A DNA stretch of 64,000 nt from assembly GCA_050300015.1 (NCBI GenBank), contig JBNKWZ010000024.1:310001-374000 (forward strand). The letters run 5' to 3'. This DNA comes from CAYZQH01 sp050300015 (GTDB taxonomy: Bacteria > Pseudomonadota > Gammaproteobacteria > Pseudomonadales > Cellvibrionaceae). The notes below the pieces were generated by a model. That model saw nothing but the letters and a program-made list of their open reading frames with translations. It did not search any database and had not been told where the DNA came from. The position numbers were made by a program, and so were the translations under genes. Within the stretch, counting starts at the first letter, position 1. Each line of letters opens with the position of its first letter. This document shows, one piece after another, positions 62,401 through 64,000 of this stretch.

Positions 62401-63334
62401 GTTGAGGCAAAAATACAAAGCCGCATTGCAAACCACATTACAAAATGTGGGGGCGACCTTAGAAAAGACAGAACTCACTCAATGGGATTTTGGTGTACTT
62501 GAGCAGGAGGTATCTTTAGACCGAGGGTCTATTACCGTTAAGGCATTTCCGGCGTTGCAATGTGAACCTTCAGGCGTCGCCCTAAGACTGCTGGACAACC
62601 CTCTAGACGCAGAGTACCAGTCTCGCCGTGGGATTACCGAGCTTGCGTTACTTCAGCTAAAGTCCACCGTGAAGACACTGCAAAAGCAATTGTTGAAAAA
62701 TAAAGATCTAGGCCTGTCCGTGGTGAACCTTGGATCTCGGCAACAGGTGGTCGACGATATCATTCGCGGCGCGGTGCGTAATTGTTGTTTTTTTGATCAG
62801 ATTCCTCGTGATCAAAAGGCCTTTGAGGCTCGGCTAAAGCGGGCCTCAAGCGTCGTCGCCGAAGCCTTGGAGATGGAAAACCTACTCTTAGAGGCCTTGA
62901 GTCAGGTCGTCGAGATTCGAAAAATTATGAAAACCCACAAAAGTGCGCTCGCATTGACCTTTACCTTCTCTGACATTCACCAGCAGATGGCCAATCTGTT
63001 TTACCCTGGGCTTTTCTTTGACACGAAAATGACCTGTTTACGGCAGTACAATCGCTACCTGAGTGCCATTGTCATGCGTCTGGAAAAGGCTCCTCTCAGT
63101 CCACAAAAGGATCGACAGTCAATAGCCGTGTTAGCCAAATGTTGGCAGTTACATACCCAGAAGCTGGAGAAATTAGGGGCGCGAACCTATGCTTTAGATC
63201 TGGATTGGCAGCATTATCGTTGGATGGTGGAAGAGTTTAGGGTGTCAATTTTTGCGCAAAACCTCAAAACACAATTCCCTGTATCAGAAAAACGCCTTCA
63301 AAAGCAGTGGGACAAAGTGGAGGGGCGTTGCTAG
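59420..63334 (+). CDS. hrpA: ATP-dependent RNA helicase HrpA
   Basis: DEAH-box helicase of 1304 residues from the ATG at 59420 (a GTG 9 bases earlier opens the longer frame); the E. coli protein has 1300. Motifs: Walker A VGGETGSGKTTQIPK, DEAH in VDEAHERSL, SAT in IITSATIDLERF, TNVAETSITVPG and QRAGRCGR. A ratchet and HrpA-specific C-terminal half (DUF3418) follows from about 620. It is linked in E. coli to rescue of stalled ribosomes. Divergent from the GlpD-like gene. Confidence 0.95.
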   Translation: MNFPLETLPSEDDFLSLLDSVTLSVAATLKKQWVECKKRADQGLPHDRLLRKFWVELERGQRVLQAKIALAPSVTFPLGLPISHRVEDLKAALGAHQVIIVGGETGSGKTTQIPKVCLQLGRGLKGKIGHTQPRRIAATTVATRIAQELEQSLGPVVGYQVRFSDQCEPTTHIKLMTDGILLAEIQTDPLLLQYDTLIVDEAHERSLNIDFLLGYLKQLLPKRADLKLIITSATIDLERFSKHFNNAPIIEVSGRTYPVDILYRPPVDSDGALDGQVLEAIEEILTLPHARSGDILVFLAGEKDIREVAHRIRKAQLPHLEVLPLYARLSLSDQAKVFAPHKGRRVVLATNVAETSITVPGIGYVIDPGFARVSRYSARTKIQRLPVEPISQASANQRAGRCGRVSNGVCIRLYAEEDFLSRPEFTDAEILRTNLASVVLQMLHMGFGDIQRFPFVDTPDSRLVRDGYKLLEELQAVNAKGRLTSLGKRLAALPLDPRMASMLIAADEWGALTEVLIIAAGLTVQDPRERPAEKQQAADEKHRRFKDEHSDFVTWLNLWRYVEEQRQTLSQNQWRKQCSKEFLNFMRLREWRDLHHQMRLAAKNLGLKENREPANYEAVHRALLSGLLSQVAQKSEEKADYDYLGTRNRKLSIFPGSGQFKKKPQWMMSAEVIETSKVFAHTVARIDPKWLLTTGKHLLKHHYFEPHYNAKTGIVMAYDRVTLLGLVISEKQSVNYGKIDSKVAREVFIRAALVEGAYAKAKPKPGAFFLKNQKIIAEIEALEAKSRRRDILVNEESLFEFYQERVPKDIVNLAGFEHWRKTAEKSQPALLEVPKERLMMHHAEGITQAQFPNSLEIEGMTFALTYHFEPGHEDDGVSIGIPVDVLHSFPEHRLDWVVPGLLRDKCIALVKALPKQWRKRFVPVPDYVDRALAELTPSNKPLTESLGVALQRILGESLPENLWADTYVDDFYRFNIHVLDDKGKVLARDRNLTMLRQKYKAALQTTLQNVGATLEKTELTQWDFGVLEQEVSLDRGSITVKAFPALQCEPSGVALRLLDNPLDAEYQSRRGITELALLQLKSTVKTLQKQLLKNKDLGLSVVNLGSRQQVVDDIIRGAVRNCCFFDQIPRDQKAFEARLKRASSVVAEALEMENLLLEALSQVVEIRKIMKTHKSALALTFTFSDIHQQMANLFYPGLFFDTKMTCLRQYNRYLSAIVMRLEKAPLSPQKDRQSIAVLAKCWQLHTQKLEKLGARTYALDLDWQHYRWMVEEFRVSIFAQNLKTQFPVSEKRLQKQWDKVEGRC

Positions 63335-63340
63335 CCCAGG

Positions 63341-63413
63341 TTGTCACATAAATGTCACACAATGGACATATATTTGACGCCCAAATGACATATAACTGTA
63401 ACAAAAGCGTCAC
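63341..63413 (+). promoter_or_regulatory. Array of seven Pho-box-like heptamers
   Basis: Seven 7-base units at an exact 11-bp period: TTGTCAC, ATGTCAC, TGGACAT, TTGACGC, ATGACAT, CTGTAAC, GCGTCAC, each followed by a 4-base AT-rich spacer. The PhoB consensus unit is CTGTCAT with the same 11-bp period. The porin starts 67 bases after the last unit, with a possible -10 box TACACT at 63436. Predicts activation by PhoB under phosphate limitation. Confidence 0.8.
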
Positions 63414-63480
63414 TTTGCGTTTGTGAAAGCAGTATTACACTGTCGATCAAAGGCACCCAACCACCTTATTAGGAGTCAGC

Positions 63481-64000
63481 ATGAAACAACCAATTAAATT
63501 TGCGATGGTATTGGCCTCACTTAGCGCTTTGGGGGTACACGCGGAAGTAGATTTTTACGGCAAGGCCAACGTATCCTCCGAGTTGGTCAGTCGCGGCGCT
63601 GAGGATTTTACCCAACTGAGTAGCAATGCGTCGCGCGTGGGAATTAAAGGGAATGAGGCAATAAATGACGGTTTATCTGTTGTATATCAGGCTGAGTATC
63701 AAGTGGAGTTTGATGACTCCGATACTTTTAGTCAACGGAATATCTATGCGGGTTTAAAGGGACATTTTGGTACCGTGATAGCGGGGCATTTTGATACACC
63801 TTTGAAAAAATCACAGCACAAAGTGGATTTGTTTCCTGATTTACCGGGTGACATTAAAAATGTGATTACGGTCAACGAGAATCGAGCCAGCAATTCGGTG
63901 ATGTACGTTTCGCCAAGCATTGGGCCAGGCATTACGGTCTACGCGGATCTAATCAGCTCTGAAAGTGAGGCGGTAGATGATGCTGGCAGTTTTGCGGTGA
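63481..64000 (+). CDS. Porin, N-terminal part (3' end outside window)
   Basis: Gram-negative porin (Porin_4/OmpC-like in style), 173 codons shown. Signal peptide MKQPIKFAMVLASLSALGVHA, then VDFYGKANVSSELVSR and strand-turn repeats such as SRVGIKGNEAINDGLSVVYQAEYQVEF and RNIYAGLKGHFGTVIAGHFDTPLK. TTAGGAG precedes the ATG. The Pho-box array upstream suggests a porin made in phosphate starvation, possibly for anions; selectivity cannot be judged from this fragment. Confidence 0.88.
   Translation, partial: MKQPIKFAMVLASLSALGVHAEVDFYGKANVSSELVSRGAEDFTQLSSNASRVGIKGNEAINDGLSVVYQAEYQVEFDDSDTFSQRNIYAGLKGHFGTVIAGHFDTPLKKSQHKVDLFPDLPGDIKNVITVNENRASNSVMYVSPSIGPGITVYADLISSESEAVDDAGSFAV

Overview
The window comes from the chromosome of a Gram-negative, aerobic to facultative marine gammaproteobacterium. 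The gene set points to Cellvibrionaceae or a close relative: an O-succinylhomoserine sulfhydrylase next to purF, a Na+-pumping oxaloacetate decarboxylase, a complete MSHA-type pilus cluster, and a long serine linker in an exported protein of the kind seen in Saccharophagus and Teredinibacter. The placement is inference; no rRNA or tRNA gene lies in the window. It is nearly all ordinary chromosome. I found no prophage, transposase, CRISPR array or known defence island.

Layout. 1-1809: end of purF, then metZ. 1937-5810: a MoxR ATPase / DUF58 / transglutaminase trio. 5827-6294: mgsA on the opposite strand. 6430-9842: four dTDP-L-rhamnose genes (rmlA, C, D, B). 9940-21523: a nitrate-uptake region, mostly on the minus strand. 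It holds a PP2C-kinase fusion, a NarK-type permease, an outer-membrane channel, a fused double-ATPase ABC protein, NrtB, NrtA and MobA, with a sigma-54 promoter and a leader hairpin before nrtA; a DUF1461 membrane protein is embedded on the plus strand. 21591-29242: mixed housekeeping genes (pdxH, a STAS protein with a broken sensor gene behind it, a DUF481 protein, purC, ggt, dusC), plus a 1.1-kb gap with a possible structured transcript. 29566-34808: oadGAB and pyk. 34893-36860: a response regulator, a small basic protein, bolA and trmL. 37214-53687: the MSHA cluster, mshI to mshG (with an extra PilN-like gene), then after a 0.6-kb AT-rich gap the pilins and pseudopilins mshA, C, D, O, P and the large mshQ. 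54012-64000: NAD synthetase, a short autotransporter, a divergent GlpD-like protein, hrpA, and the start of a porin behind a long Pho-box array.

How the parts work together. The nitrate block looks like one nitrogen-assimilation regulon: nitrate crosses the outer membrane through the channel, is taken up by the ABC system or the NarK permease, and MobA supplies molybdenum cofactor to a reductase lying outside the window. The msh genes form a single trafficking machine: ATPases MshE and MshM, platform MshG, assembly proteins MshI, PilN-like and MshJ, secretin MshL with MshK and MshN, and the fibre and tip proteins MshA, C, D, O, P and Q.

The most interesting non-coding signals are seven Pho-box-like heptamers at an exact 11-bp period (63341-63413), the sigma-54 promoter with a terminator-like leader at nrtA, a two-copy MITE-like repeat (22337-22483 and 53735-53987, in opposite orientations), overlapping dyads upstream of mshA, and a possible new structured transcript at 25694-26045. 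Several CDS starts below are moved downstream of the longest open frame because an ATG or GTG with a ribosome-binding site and family-like N-terminus lies there.
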